A DNA stretch of 64,000 bases from an uncultured Pelagibacteraceae bacterium (GTDB lineage Bacteria; Pseudomonadota; Alphaproteobacteria; Pelagibacterales; Pelagibacteraceae). Numbering within the stretch: the stretch's first letter is position 1; every line of letters starts with the position of its first letter. The stretch covers positions 124,001-188,000 of the forward strand of contig CACGAM010000001.1 of NCBI GenBank assembly GCA_902571055.1, in the 5' to 3' direction. Both the position numbers and the translations under genes were made by a program. Below are positions 45,495-54,532 of this stretch, in pieces. Under the pieces are notes generated by a model. It was not told where the DNA came from, did not search any database, and saw nothing but the letters and a program-made list of their open reading frames with translations.

Positions 45495-46628
45495 ATGAAC
45501 AAAATTGATAATTTAAAAAAATATATAGTTAAAGATAAGTTAAAGTTAGATTGTGGTAAAGAAATATCAAATTTTCCTTTAGCTTACGAAACTTTTGGTG
45601 AGTTAAATGAGGATAAAAATAATGGTATTTTAATATTTCATGCTTTGACAGGAGACCAATTTCCATACGGTATAAATCCTATAACAAACAAAGAAGGTTG
45701 GTGGAATTATGCGCTTGGACCAAACAAAGCTATTGATACAAATAAATTTTTTGTGATTAGTGCCAATGTCATTGGAGGGTGCATGGGATCATTTGGACCT
45801 TCTAGCATTGATCCTTCTACAAACAAACCTTATGGATCTAACTTTCCTGTTATTACGATTAATGACATGGTAAACGCGCAAAATTTTCTGTTAGATTATT
45901 TTAAAATCAAAAAATTATTTGCAGTCATAGGTGGGTCTATGGGTGGTATGCAAGTTCTACAATTCGTTTCTAATTTTCCAAATAAAGCAGAGGTAGCAGT
46001 ACCAATTGCTTGTACCGCAAGTCATTCAGCGCAGAACATTGCATTGAATGAGCTAGGTAGACAGGCAATTATGGCTGATAATGAATGGGATAAAGGCAAA
46101 TATTTGGAAAATGGAAAATCTCCATCTAAAGGTTTAGCTGTAGCGCGAATGGCAGCCCACATAACCTATTTATCTAAAAAAGGTTTGCAGGAAAAATTTG
46201 GTAGAAAACTTCAAGAGAGAGATGCATTAAAATTTGGTTTTGATGCAGACTTCCAAATAGAAAGTTATTTGAGATATCAAGGGTCAGTTTTTGTTGATAG
46301 GTTTGATGCAAATAGCTATTTATATATAACAAGGGCAATGGATTACTTTGATTTAACAAATCAATTTAATGGAAATCTCTCAGATGCTTTTAAAGGAAGT
46401 AAAACAAAATTTTTTATAATTTCTTTCACTTCTGATTGGCTTTATCCTACATCCGAAAATAGAGAGATTGTTATTGCCTTAAATGCAATTGGGGCTGATG
46501 TTGGATTTATTGAAATAACTTCTGATAAAGGTCACGATTCATTTTTATTAGATGTACCAGATTTTTTAAATTCAGTTAAAAACTTTTTAAATAATTCATA
46601 TAAAAATATTCATGAAGCAAGAGTTTAA
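45495..46628 (+). CDS. metX: Homoserine O-acetyl/succinyltransferase MetX
   Basis: A 377-residue alpha/beta-hydrolase acyltransferase that activates homoserine for methionine synthesis. FHALTGDQFP near 51, GGCMGSFGPSSIDP near 97, the nucleophile VIGGSMGGMQ (Ser148), FTSDWLYP (Asp) and KGHDSFLLD (His) complete the triad. Acetyl versus succinyl specificity cannot be read safely by eye. It lies behind a SAM-II riboswitch and overlaps metW by 17 bases. A three-codon ATG-CTA-TGA at 45490 overlaps its start. Confidence 0.95.
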   Translation: MNKIDNLKKYIVKDKLKLDCGKEISNFPLAYETFGELNEDKNNGILIFHALTGDQFPYGINPITNKEGWWNYALGPNKAIDTNKFFVISANVIGGCMGSFGPSSIDPSTNKPYGSNFPVITINDMVNAQNFLLDYFKIKKLFAVIGGSMGGMQVLQFVSNFPNKAEVAVPIACTASHSAQNIALNELGRQAIMADNEWDKGKYLENGKSPSKGLAVARMAAHITYLSKKGLQEKFGRKLQERDALKFGFDADFQIESYLRYQGSVFVDRFDANSYLYITRAMDYFDLTNQFNGNLSDAFKGSKTKFFIISFTSDWLYPTSENREIVIALNAIGADVGFIEITSDKGHDSFLLDVPDFLNSVKNFLNNSYKNIHEARV

Positions 46629-47208
46629 AATAATTTCCTCATTAATAAATGAAAATTCTAAAATTTTAGATGTAGGGTGTGGAAATGGAGAGCTTATGAA
46701 ATATATACTAGAAAATATTTCAAGTAATATAAGAGGTTTGGAAATATCAAAAAAAAATGTTCAAGAGTGTATCGAAAAGGGTTTAACAGTTATTGAGGGA
46801 AACGCTGAGTTAGATTTAGGCCAATTCCCAGATAAATCGTTTAATTATGTTATCCTTAGCCAAACACTTCAAGCTTTTTTAAATCCTGAAAAAGTTTTAT
46901 ATGAATTATTGAGAGTTGGAAAAAAAGCAATTGTGACAATACCAAATTTTGGTCACTGGAAGGTAAGAGTAGATTTGCTATTTAAAGGTACAATGCCTGT
47001 AACTGAAAATTTGCCTAACGAATGGTATAATACCCCAAATTTGCATATGTGCACAATAAAAGACTTTGTAACTTTCTGTAACCAAAGGGAGTTAACATTA
47101 ACAAAATCTATTTCTTTAAGTGGAAAAAAAGTTTCCTATATTAAAAAAAGTAATTTAAATTATAAAAATCTTACTTCAGAGTTAGGAATATTTGAAATAG
47201 AAAAATAA
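46612..47208 (+). CDS. metW: Methionine biosynthesis protein MetW
   Basis: A 198-residue methyltransferase-fold protein that accompanies MetX. ILDVGCGNGELMKYI is the SAM-binding loop, DLGQFPDKSFNYVILSQTLQA and IPNFGHWKVRVDLLFKGTMPVTENLPNEWYNTPN-type sequences are the MetW hallmark. It is needed for MetX activity in several proteobacteria. The ATG lies inside metX, so translation is coupled. It is followed one base later by gloB. Confidence 0.94.
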   Translation: MKQEFKIISSLINENSKILDVGCGNGELMKYILENISSNIRGLEISKKNVQECIEKGLTVIEGNAELDLGQFPDKSFNYVILSQTLQAFLNPEKVLYELLRVGKKAIVTIPNFGHWKVRVDLLFKGTMPVTENLPNEWYNTPNLHMCTIKDFVTFCNQRELTLTKSISLSGKKVSYIKKSNLNYKNLTSELGIFEIEK

Positions 47209-47209
47209 T

Positions 47210-47929
47210 ATGAGAATTATAACAGTAAAGTGCCTAGATGATAATTTTTCTTATATTCTTATAAATGAGGAAAGTAATAATGCCTGTGTAATTGATCCAG
47301 GGGAATCAAAGCCAATAATTGAGGCTATTATGAAAGAAAAGGTAAATTTAAAATATATACTAAATACCCACCATCATGGTGACCATGTAGGTGGAAATTT
47401 AGATTTAAAAAAAAAATTTAATTGTAGTGTAATAGGCTTCAATAAAGATAAAGATAACATTCCCGGAATTAATATTTTTGTTAAAGATAAAGAATTATAT
47501 AAAAATAATGATTTCGAATTTACAACATATCACACTCCTGGTCATACTAAACGTCATGTAATATTCCATTTTCATAATCAAAATTTATTATTTACCGGAG
47601 ATACACTTTTTTCTCTAGGTTGTGGAAGAATATTTGAAGGGTCATACAATCAAATGTTTAATTCTTTAAATTTAATTAAAAATTTTTCGAAAGATACATT
47701 GATATATTTTGGTCACGAGTATACTCTACAAAATTCAAAATTCTGTAGCCATCACGATCCTAATAACAACAAACTAAAAAATAAAATTTTAGAAATCACA
47801 GATAAATTAAAAAATAATGTACCAACAACGCCAACTTATTTAAAAGAAGAGCTAGACTGCAATATTTTTCTAAAATGTAAAGATTTGAATTCTTTTTCAA
47901 AATTGAGAGAATTAAAGGATAATTTCTAA
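47210..47929 (+). CDS. gloB: Hydroxyacylglutathione hydrolase (glyoxalase II)
   Basis: A 239-residue metallo-beta-lactamase-fold enzyme hydrolysing S-lactoylglutathione. The dimetal site is complete: NTHHHGDHVGG near 52-62, HTPGHTKRHV near 106, FTGDTLFSLGCGRIFEG near 128 and YFGHEYT near 166. It detoxifies methylglyoxal with GloA and glutathione. It follows metW by one base and ends the metX operon; the ribosomal gene rplU follows after 62 bases. Confidence 0.93.
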   Translation: MRIITVKCLDDNFSYILINEESNNACVIDPGESKPIIEAIMKEKVNLKYILNTHHHGDHVGGNLDLKKKFNCSVIGFNKDKDNIPGINIFVKDKELYKNNDFEFTTYHTPGHTKRHVIFHFHNQNLLFTGDTLFSLGCGRIFEGSYNQMFNSLNLIKNFSKDTLIYFGHEYTLQNSKFCSHHDPNNNKLKNKILEITDKLKNNVPTTPTYLKEELDCNIFLKCKDLNSFSKLRELKDNF

Positions 47930-47991
47930 GTTATTCAACTTGACTAAAAGGAGCCTCTGACTATATTGCTGTTAATAAATTTTAAATTAAA

Positions 47992-48393
47992 ATGTCATTT
48001 GCGATAATAAAAACTGGTGGAAAACAATACAAAGTAAGTGCTGGAGAAATCATTAAAGTAGAGCTGTTGAAAGATTCAAAACCTGAATCAAAAATAGAGT
48101 TTAAAGAAGTTCTAGCTTATGGCGATGAAAAGTCTTTTGAAATTGGTAGTCCGACTGTGGATGGAGCAAAAGTTGAAGCAGATTTAATTAAAAATTCAAA
48201 AGAAAGAACAGTTTTAATTTTTAAAAAAAGAAGACGTAAGAATTCAAGAAGAAAAAACGGACACAGACAACAATATTCAATGGTGAGAATTAACAAAATA
48301 TTTTCTAAAGATGGCGCTGTGATAGCAGAAGCTGAAAAATATGTAAAAAAAGATAAAAAATTAGAAAATTTAAAAACTGAGGAAAAAAAATAA
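47992..48393 (+). CDS. rplU: 50S ribosomal protein L21
   Basis: A 133-residue ribosomal protein, about 30 residues longer than E. coli L21 because of a Lys/Glu-rich C-terminal tail (KYVKKDKKLENLKTEEKK). MSFAIIKTGGKQYKVSAGEIIKVE and the FKKRRRKNSRRKNGHRQQYS segment are diagnostic. It opens the rplU-rpmA-obgE-proB-proA group. Position 47953-47962 carries AAGGAGCC, but 30 bases from the ATG, too far for normal use. Confidence 0.96.
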   Translation: MSFAIIKTGGKQYKVSAGEIIKVELLKDSKPESKIEFKEVLAYGDEKSFEIGSPTVDGAKVEADLIKNSKERTVLIFKKRRRKNSRRKNGHRQQYSMVRINKIFSKDGAVIAEAEKYVKKDKKLENLKTEEKK

Positions 48394-48402
48394 TATTTTA
48401 TT

Positions 48403-48657
48403 ATGGCAACAAAAAAAGCAGGTGGTTCTTCGAGGAATGGAAGAGATAGTGCCGGTAGACGACTGGGTGTAAAAAAATACGGTGGTGAAATAGTTCTTCC
48501 AGGAAACATAATTATTAGGCAAAGAGGCACAAAAATTTTCCCAGGAGACAATGTAAAAATGGGAAAAGATCATTCAATTTTTTCAGTTATTAAGGGTAAG
48601 GTCATTTTCAAAAAAATTAAATCTGATAGAACTGTAGTTTCAGTAAAACCCAACTAA
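48403..48657 (+). CDS. rpmA: 50S ribosomal protein L27
   Basis: An 84-residue ribosomal protein located at the peptidyl-transferase centre. [20 protein letters not shown] is the canonical N-terminus with no cleavable extension, followed by [27 protein letters not shown] and the basic end. It begins nine bases after rplU, the usual L21-L27 pair, and precedes obgE. Confidence 0.97.
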   Translation: MATKKAGGSSRNGRDSAGRRLGVKKYGGEIVLPGNIIIRQRGTKIFPGDNVKMGKDHSIFSVIKGKVIFKKIKSDRTVVSVKPN

Positions 48658-48681
48658 TTAATCCAACTATAACATTGTAGT

Positions 48682-49386
48682 ATGAAATTTCTAGACCAAG
48701 TAAAAATATATATAAAAGCAGGTGATGGAGGATCAGGTTCACCTAGTTTTAGACGAGAAAAATTTATTGAGTTTGGTGGACCAGATGGAGGTGACGGAGG
48801 AAAAGGTGGATCAGTTATTTTAATATCTGAGAGGAACTTAAATACCTTAATAGATTTTCGATATCAGCAACACTTTAAGGCAAAAAGAGGTGAAGATGGT
48901 AGAGGCAAAAATCAAACAGGTAGAGGTGGTGAAAATTTATATTTAAAGGTTCCTGTTGGTACACAAGTTTACGAGGAGGACAACAAAACATTAATATATG
49001 ATTTTAAAAGGGAAAACGAAGAGTACGTAGCAGCAATAGGTGGTAAGGGAGGATTTGGCAATACTAAATTTAAATCTTCCACAAATAGAGCTCCAAAGAG
49101 ATTTACTAAAGGAAAAATAGGAGAAGAATTTTGGATATGGCTTCAACTTAAAACAATCGCAGATATTGGTATTATAGGTCTGCCTAATGCTGGTAAATCT
49201 AGTTTGTTGGCATCAGTAACTAGCGCAAAGCCTAAAATTGCAAATTATAAATTTACCACACTAAACCCAAATTTAGGTGTTGCACAATATGATGATAAAG
49301 AAATTACTTTGGCAGACATCCCTGGTTTGATCGAAAATGCTCATTCCGGAGTTGGACTGGGGATAAAATTTTTTAAAACATATTGA
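48682..49386 (+). CDS. obgE: Obg-family GTPase, N-terminal and first GTPase part (frameshifted)
   Basis: The Obg glycine-rich fold ([33 protein letters not shown]) followed by the G domain: G1 [13 protein letters not shown]2 [12 protein letters not shown]3 ADIPGLIE. Obg acts in ribosome assembly and stress control and is normally essential. Homology stops at [12 protein letters not shown], where the frame meets TGA; the expected sequence is [15 protein letters not shown]. Removing one T from the T6 run (49369-49374) restores exactly KFLKHIERC. The rest lies in the +1 frame. Confidence 0.9.
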   Translation: MKFLDQVKIYIKAGDGGSGSPSFRREKFIEFGGPDGGDGGKGGSVILISERNLNTLIDFRYQQHFKAKRGEDGRGKNQTGRGGENLYLKVPVGTQVYEEDNKTLIYDFKRENEEYVAAIGGKGGFGNTKFKSSTNRAPKRFTKGKIGEEFWIWLQLKTIADIGIIGLPNAGKSSLLASVTSAKPKIANYKFTTLNPNLGVAQYDDKEITLADIPGLIENAHSGVGLGIKFFKTY

Positions 49387-49666
49387 GAGATGTAAAACCT
49401 TACTACATTTAATCGATGTTAATGAAAAAGATTTGATAAGATCGTACAATCAAGTAAGAGGCGAATTAGGTAAATATAGTAAAAAGCTATTAAAAAAGGA
49501 AGAAATTGTAATTTTTAATAAAGTTGATTTAATAGAAACTTCAGAACTAAATGTTAAAAAAAAAGAATTTAAGCGTAAGACTGGGAAAGAAATATGGATA
49601 TTATCAACATTAGAAAAAAAACTTGTATCAAAAATTAAAGCTAAAGTAATTAAATATGTATCTTAA
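49376..49666 (+). CDS. obgE: Obg-family GTPase, C-terminal part (after frameshift)
   Basis: The continuation of obg[21 protein letters not shown], the G4 motif FNKVDL and the late SxxExxL-like STLEKKL (G5 region). It has no good start of its own near the break; a TTG at 49433 is internal to the G domain. A complete Obg needs both frames. The C-terminal OCT-like extension present in some species is absent, as in short Obg proteins. proB follows, its ATG at 49656 overlapping by 11 bases. Confidence 0.82.
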   Translation, partial: KHIERCKTLLHLIDVNEKDLIRSYNQVRGELGKYSKKLLKKEEIVIFNKVDLIETSELNVKKKEFKRKTGKEIWILSTLEKKLVSKIKAKVIKYVS

Positions 49667-50762
49667 GAATTATAAAACTATAGTAATTAAGGTTGGTTCA
49701 TCTCTGTTAATTGATGCTAAGAAAAAAGTAAGAAGAACATGGTTAGAAAAATTTGCTTTAGATATTAAAGATTTAAAAAATAAAAAAAAAAATGTCATAA
49801 TTGTAAGTTCCGGAGCTATTGCTTTAGGATGCGAAAAACTAAAAATAAACAAAAAAAGTATAAAGCTTGATAAGAGCCAGGCCGTTGCCTCAATTGGTCA
49901 GATTGAATTAATGAATTTATATAAAAACATATTTAATAAATATAAAATTAATTTATCACAGATTTTAATTACTCTAGAAGATACTGAACAAAGACGTAGA
50001 GCAATAAATGCAAAAAGAACTTTTGAAAATCTCTTTGAGCTTAATTACGTCCCAATTGTGAATGAAAACGACAGTATTGCTACTTCTGAAATAAAATATG
50101 GGGATAATGACAGACTAGCGTCAAGAGTAGCTCAAATATTGGGGGCTGATTGTTTAATCTTACTTTCAGATGTAGATGGACTGTATTCTTCAAACCCAAA
50201 AATTAATAAAAATGCAAAATTAATTAATACGATTAATAACATTGATACGAACATCGAAAAAATTGCAACTAAAAGTATTGGTGAACATGGGACAGGAGGT
50301 ATGACAACTAAGATTGAAGCTGCTAAAATTTGCCAAAACTCAGGATGCAATATGGTAATAGCAAATGGTTTAATGAATAGGCCAATTTTAAATATTGATA
50401 AAACAAACAAAGGCACCTGGTTTTTGCCAAAAGTTTCAAAGTTGCATGCAAGGAAAAAGTGGATTATTAGCTCAATTTCACCTAAAGGAGATTTAATAAT
50501 TGATGATGGTGCAGTACAAGCGCTAAAAAAAGGTAAAAGCCTTTTAGCCACGGGAATAAAAAAGGTTAATGGGCAATTTATTAAAGGTGACCATATAAGA
50601 ATATTGGATAAAAATAATAAAGAGTACGCGAGAGGACTAAGTTCATTTAGCTCGGTAGAAATTAAAAAAATTCAAGGTCAACATTCAAATAAAATTAAAG
50701 ATTTGTTAGGATACGTATCTAAATCTGAGGTTATACATAAAGATGATATGGTAGAGGTTTAA
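49656..50762 (+). CDS. proB: Glutamate 5-kinase
   Basis: A 368-residue enzyme making gamma-glutamyl phosphate, first step of proline synthesis. IVIKVGSSLLID, VSSGAIALGCEKL, NENDSIATSEIKYGDNDRLASRVAQ and GTGGMTTKIEAAKIC are amino-acid-kinase motifs; the C-terminal ~90 residues form a PUA domain. The start overlaps the end of obgE, and the stop is immediately followed by proA's ATG, so proB-proA form a tight pair. Confidence 0.95.
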   Translation: MYLKNYKTIVIKVGSSLLIDAKKKVRRTWLEKFALDIKDLKNKKKNVIIVSSGAIALGCEKLKINKKSIKLDKSQAVASIGQIELMNLYKNIFNKYKINLSQILITLEDTEQRRRAINAKRTFENLFELNYVPIVNENDSIATSEIKYGDNDRLASRVAQILGADCLILLSDVDGLYSSNPKINKNAKLINTINNIDTNIEKIATKSIGEHGTGGMTTKIEAAKICQNSGCNMVIANGLMNRPILNIDKTNKGTWFLPKVSKLHARKKWIISSISPKGDLIIDDGAVQALKKGKSLLATGIKKVNGQFIKGDHIRILDKNNKEYARGLSSFSSVEIKKIQGQHSNKIKDLLGYVSKSEVIHKDDMVEV

Positions 50763-52013
50763 ATGAAAAATAAATTAATTGAAATATGTAAAAAAGCTAA
50801 GAAAGCAAGTAATCAAATTATAGATAATAAGATTAAGAATAAAGTTCTTCTTAAATTTGCTCAATTAGTAAATAAAAATAAATTTAAAATTTTATCGAAT
50901 AATAAAAAAGATGTATTTAACGCAAAAAAAAAAGGTTTGAAAAATAATATGATAGAAAGGCTTGAATTAAATGAAAAAAAAATTGAGGATATAGTTTCTA
51001 GTATCAAACAGATATCTAGGATGAAAGATCCTGTAAATGTAATTTTAAAAAAATGGAAAAGACCTAATGGTTTAAAAATGAGAAGAGTAACTGTTCCATT
51101 GGGGGTAATTGGAGTAATTTATGAAAGTAGACCCAACGTAACCTCTGATATTTCGTGTCTATGCTTTAAATCGGGTAACTGTGTAATTTTAAAAGGAGGA
51201 TCGGAGGCTTATTATAGTAATAAGTTAATTTCTGATCTATTTCGTGAGGCACTGAAATTTTACAACGTTAATATAAATTATGTTCAGTTTATAAAGCATA
51301 AGAGTAGAAAGATAGTTCAATTAATGCTTTCTAACACGAAAGATTATATCGATGTAATTATTCCTAGAGGGGGCAAAGGTCTGGTTAAAACTGTGCAGGA
51401 TTATTCAAAAATTCCAGTGATAGGTCATTTAGAGGGAGTCTGTCATACATATGTCGATGAACATGCAAACTTGAAAATGGCTGAAAAAATTGTAGTTAAC
51501 GCTAAAATGAGAAATACAAGTATTTGTGGAGCAACTGAAACTTTGTTAATTCACGAGAAAGTTTTAAAAAAATACGCTCATTCAATATTAAAGAATTTAG
51601 AGAAGAAAAATTGTATAATTTATGCTGATAAAAAAATTCGAAATATTTATAAAGGAAGAACTAAGAGTGCAAATTTAAGTGATTGGAGTAAAGAATATTT
51701 GTCAGCCGAAATTGCAGTGAAATCTGTAAAGAATTTGGATGAAGCGATAAATCATATAAATACATATGGTACAATGCACACTGATGCAATCATCACAAAA
51801 GATAAAAGAAAAGCTAATTTATTTATGAAAAAAGTTAAAAGTTCAATAGCTATTCATAATTCTTCAACACAGTTTGCGGATGGTGGGGAATTTGGTTTTG
51901 GAGGAGAGGTTGGAATTTCTACTAATAAACTTCCACCTAGAGGTCCTGTGGGTCTTGCTCAGTTGGTTACATATAAGTACGAAGTCTATGGGTCGGGTCA
52001 AATAAGAGATTAA
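50763..52013 (+). CDS. proA: Gamma-glutamyl phosphate reductase
   Basis: A 416-residue NADPH-dependent reductase, second step of proline synthesis. PLGVIGVIYESRPNVTSD, KSGNCVILKGGSEA, PRGGKGLVK, the catalytic Cys in NTSICGATETLLIH and the C-terminal DGGEFGFGGEVGISTNKLPPRGPVG are diagnostic. It is Lys-rich in its N-terminal part, as other AT-rich relatives are. nadD follows directly. Confidence 0.96.
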   Translation: MKNKLIEICKKAKKASNQIIDNKIKNKVLLKFAQLVNKNKFKILSNNKKDVFNAKKKGLKNNMIERLELNEKKIEDIVSSIKQISRMKDPVNVILKKWKRPNGLKMRRVTVPLGVIGVIYESRPNVTSDISCLCFKSGNCVILKGGSEAYYSNKLISDLFREALKFYNVNINYVQFIKHKSRKIVQLMLSNTKDYIDVIIPRGGKGLVKTVQDYSKIPVIGHLEGVCHTYVDEHANLKMAEKIVVNAKMRNTSICGATETLLIHEKVLKKYAHSILKNLEKKNCIIYADKKIRNIYKGRTKSANLSDWSKEYLSAEIAVKSVKNLDEAINHINTYGTMHTDAIITKDKRKANLFMKKVKSSIAIHNSSTQFADGGEFGFGGEVGISTNKLPPRGPVGLAQLVTYKYEVYGSGQIRD

Positions 52014-52014
52014 T

Positions 52015-52542
52015 TTGAGAAAATTAGGAAAAAAGAAATTAGGAATTCTGGGTGGCTCTTTTGATCCACCGCATTTAGGACATTTAAAAATTTCTTTAGA
52101 AGCAAAAAAAAGATTTAAATTAAATACTGTTATATGGGCTGTGACAAATAAGAATCCATTTAAGAATAAATGTGAAAATAGTTTAAAAGAAAGAATTTTT
52201 TTATCTAAGAAGTTAGCCTTGAAAAAAAAATTTATAAAAATAGAATATTACGAGAAAAAATTGCGATCTAATAGAACAATTAATTTGATCAGATTTATAG
52301 AAAAAAAATATCGCAATACACAACTATTTTTTATTATTGGGGCCGATAATTTAATTAATTTTCATAAATGGTATAAATGGAGAGACATTTGTGACAAATG
52401 TAAAATATTGGTTTTTGACAGAGGTGGCTACAAGTTGAAATCACTTAAATCTGTCGCCTACCAAAAAATGGGTGACAAAACTTTTGATTTTATTACATTT
52501 AAAAAAGTCAATATTTCATCTTCAAAATTAAGAAAATTTTGA
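52015..52542 (+). CDS. nadD: Nicotinate-nucleotide adenylyltransferase
   Basis: A 175-residue nucleotidyltransferase making nicotinate adenine dinucleotide. GILGGSFDPPHLGHLKIS is the HxGH-type motif, LFFIIGADNLINFHKWYKW the second, and VNISSSKLRKF the ISSTxxR-like third. It uses a TTG start at 52015, one base after the proA stop. Slightly short at the C-terminus, where some relatives have a further helix. Confidence 0.9.
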   Translation: MRKLGKKKLGILGGSFDPPHLGHLKISLEAKKRFKLNTVIWAVTNKNPFKNKCENSLKERIFLSKKLALKKKFIKIEYYEKKLRSNRTINLIRFIEKKYRNTQLFFIIGADNLINFHKWYKWRDICDKCKILVFDRGGYKLKSLKSVAYQKMGDKTFDFITFKKVNISSSKLRKF

Positions 52543-52569
52543 TACAATAACTAATTATTTGGTAATAAT

Positions 52570-52908
52570 TTGAATTTAAAAGACAAAATCATAAAAACCC
52601 TGGACAGCAATAAAGCATCAAATATCGTAGCAATTGATTTGGAAGGAAAATCCTCTGTTGCGGACTATATGATAATAGCTAGCGGAACATCATCTAGACA
52701 TTTACAATCTTTGTCGGAACAAGTTTTGAGTGAATTCAAACGTCAGGGTGTCGTAGACTCAAAAATTGAGGGCAAAGATAGTAATGATTGGAAATTGGTA
52801 GACGGTATAGATCTTATAGTTCATTTATTTAATCCAGAAAAAAGAAAGTTTTATGAATTAGAAAAAATGTGGTCGGAATTAATTCCGAAAGAAAAAGTAA
52901 TTATATGA
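52570..52908 (+). CDS. rsfS: Ribosome silencing factor RsfS (Iojap)
   Basis: A 112-residue protein that binds L14 and prevents subunit joining under starvation. The segments ASNIVAIDLEGKSSVADYMIIASG-type, SSRHLQSLSEQVL and DWKLVDGIDLIVHLFNPEKRKFYELEKMW match the family. It starts with a TTG at 52570, 27 bases after nadD, and overlaps ctpA by four bases (ATGA). The usual downstream neighbour rlmH is absent. Confidence 0.92.
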   Translation: MNLKDKIIKTLDSNKASNIVAIDLEGKSSVADYMIIASGTSSRHLQSLSEQVLSEFKRQGVVDSKIEGKDSNDWKLVDGIDLIVHLFNPEKRKFYELEKMWSELIPKEKVII

Positions 52909-54047
52909 AATTTAATCTAAAAAGCTTATTTATTTTATTTCTTATAGCTTTTAATTTTTTAACTCTATCCTCAAAATCTGAGGAAGATATTTATAAAAAA
53001 ATAGATCTATTTAGTGAGGTATTAAACAAAATAAATAAGCAGTACGTTGATGATGTTAATCAAAGCGAGATGATGGATGCAGCTATAAATGGTGTATTAC
53101 AATCTCTCGATCCTTACTCAGCGTATATGTCACCAGAAATGTTTGAAAATATGGCTACTGAAACCAGTGGAGAATTTGGAGGTCTTGGAATTGAAGTAGG
53201 AATGGAGGCTGGAGTTGTAAAAGTTATATCACCAATAGATAACTCACCAGCTTACAAAGTTGGTGTTAAGGCTGGCGATTACATAGTAAAAATCAATGAA
53301 ATACAAGTACAAGGGAAATCTTTATCTGAAGCTGTAGAGCTAATGAGAGGTCCAGTTGGCTCAGATATTGAAATAACAGTAAGACGAAGAGGAGAAAGAA
53401 AAGCACTAACTTTTACTATTACTAGAGAAATTATTGAAGTTGCATCTGTTAAAACAGAAATTAAAGATAAAAATGTTGGTTATATCAGGTTAACTTCATT
53501 TAATGAAAATAGTTCTGACCAAATTAAAAAGAAATTGGGTGAATTTACGGAAAACAAAAATATAGAAAAATATATTTTAGATCTAAGAAATAATCCTGGT
53601 GGATTGCTATCACAAGCAATTAAAATTTCAGATTTATTTCTTGAAAATGGTGAAATAGTTTCAACAAAAAGTAGAAAAAATTCAGAAAATAGAAAATGGT
53701 TTGCAAAAAAAGGAGATATAACTGATGGTGATACTATTTTGGTTCTAATAAATTATGGGTCAGCTTCTGCCTCTGAAATAGTTGCAGGCGCTTTGAAGGA
53801 TCATAAGAGAGCAATTTTAATTGGTGAGGCCACTTATGGAAAAGGGTCTGTTCAATCAATAATACCATTGGACAATAAAGGTGCAATTAGACTTACAGTT
53901 TCAAAATATTATTTACCCTCTGGGGATTCAATATCTGATGTTGGAGTTGTTCCTGATTTTGAAGTCGCTGAAGAAAGTAATTCATTTAGAATTAATACCG
54001 AGACTGACAACCAATTAGATTTCGCATTGAAACTTCTGAATGGTTGA
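52905..54047 (+). CDS. ctpA: C-terminal processing protease (peptidase S41)
   Basis: A ~380-residue periplasmic protease: signal peptide (LKSLFILFLIAFNFLTLSS), a PDZ domain (~85-170, FGGLGIEVGMEAG and SPAYKVGVKAGDYIVKIN), then the S41 core with LDLRNNPGGLL and the catalytic Ser in NYGSASASEIVAGAL and Lys in YGKGSVQS. It trims the tails of envelope proteins. I take the ATG at 52905, overlapping the rsfS stop. It overlaps rppH by four bases. Confidence 0.94.
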   Translation: MKFNLKSLFILFLIAFNFLTLSSKSEEDIYKKIDLFSEVLNKINKQYVDDVNQSEMMDAAINGVLQSLDPYSAYMSPEMFENMATETSGEFGGLGIEVGMEAGVVKVISPIDNSPAYKVGVKAGDYIVKINEIQVQGKSLSEAVELMRGPVGSDIEITVRRRGERKALTFTITREIIEVASVKTEIKDKNVGYIRLTSFNENSSDQIKKKLGEFTENKNIEKYILDLRNNPGGLLSQAIKISDLFLENGEIVSTKSRKNSENRKWFAKKGDITDGDTILVLINYGSASASEIVAGALKDHKRAILIGEATYGKGSVQSIIPLDNKGAIRLTVSKYYLPSGDSISDVGVVPDFEVAEESNSFRINTETDNQLDFALKLLNG

Positions 54048-54532
54048 AAATGTTAGAAAAGTATAAAAATCTTCCTTTAAGAAATGGAGTTGGAATTGTA
54101 ATTTTAAATAAGCAGAATAAAATTTTTGTAGCGAAAAGAATTGATAATCCAAAAAATTTTTGGCAAATGCCTCAAGGTGGTGTTGATGAAGGTGAAGACT
54201 TATACGATGCTGCTTTAAGAGAATTAGAAGAGGAAACAAGTATAAAAAGTGTAAGTTTACTAAAAGAAGTAGAGGATATACTCACTTATGAATTGCCAGA
54301 TTATTTACTAGGTATTATTTGGAAAGGCAAATTTAGAGGACAGAAACAGAAATGGTACATTATGCGTTTTAATGGAGAAGATAGTGAAATTAACATAAAG
54401 ACCAAAAAACCAGAATTTTTTGAATGGAAATGGGAGACTAATGAAAATTTAACTAATGTTGTTGTTCCATTTAAATTAAATGTTTACAAAAAAATTCAAC
54501 AAGAAGTTAACAATATAATATTTAAGAAGTAG
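54044..54532 (+). CDS. rppH: RNA pyrophosphohydrolase (Nudix)
   Basis: A 162-residue Nudix enzyme that removes pyrophosphate from the 5' end of mRNAs and starts their decay. RNGVGIVILNKQNKIFVAKRID and WQMPQGGVDEGED lead into the Nudix box (AALRELEEETSI) with all glutamates; WYIMRFNGED and FEWKWE are RppH-like. It ends the obg-rppH run and overlaps the convergent atpC by eleven bases. Confidence 0.94.
   Translation: MKMLEKYKNLPLRNGVGIVILNKQNKIFVAKRIDNPKNFWQMPQGGVDEGEDLYDAALRELEEETSIKSVSLLKEVEDILTYELPDYLLGIIWKGKFRGQKQKWYIMRFNGEDSEINIKTKKPEFFEWKWETNENLTNVVVPFKLNVYKKIQQEVNNIIFKK

Noticed and set aside
47930..47991. Ribosomal-protein L21 leader regulatory structure
   Set aside because: Only 62 bases, with no convincing stem; AAGGAGCC is too far from the ATG to mean much.
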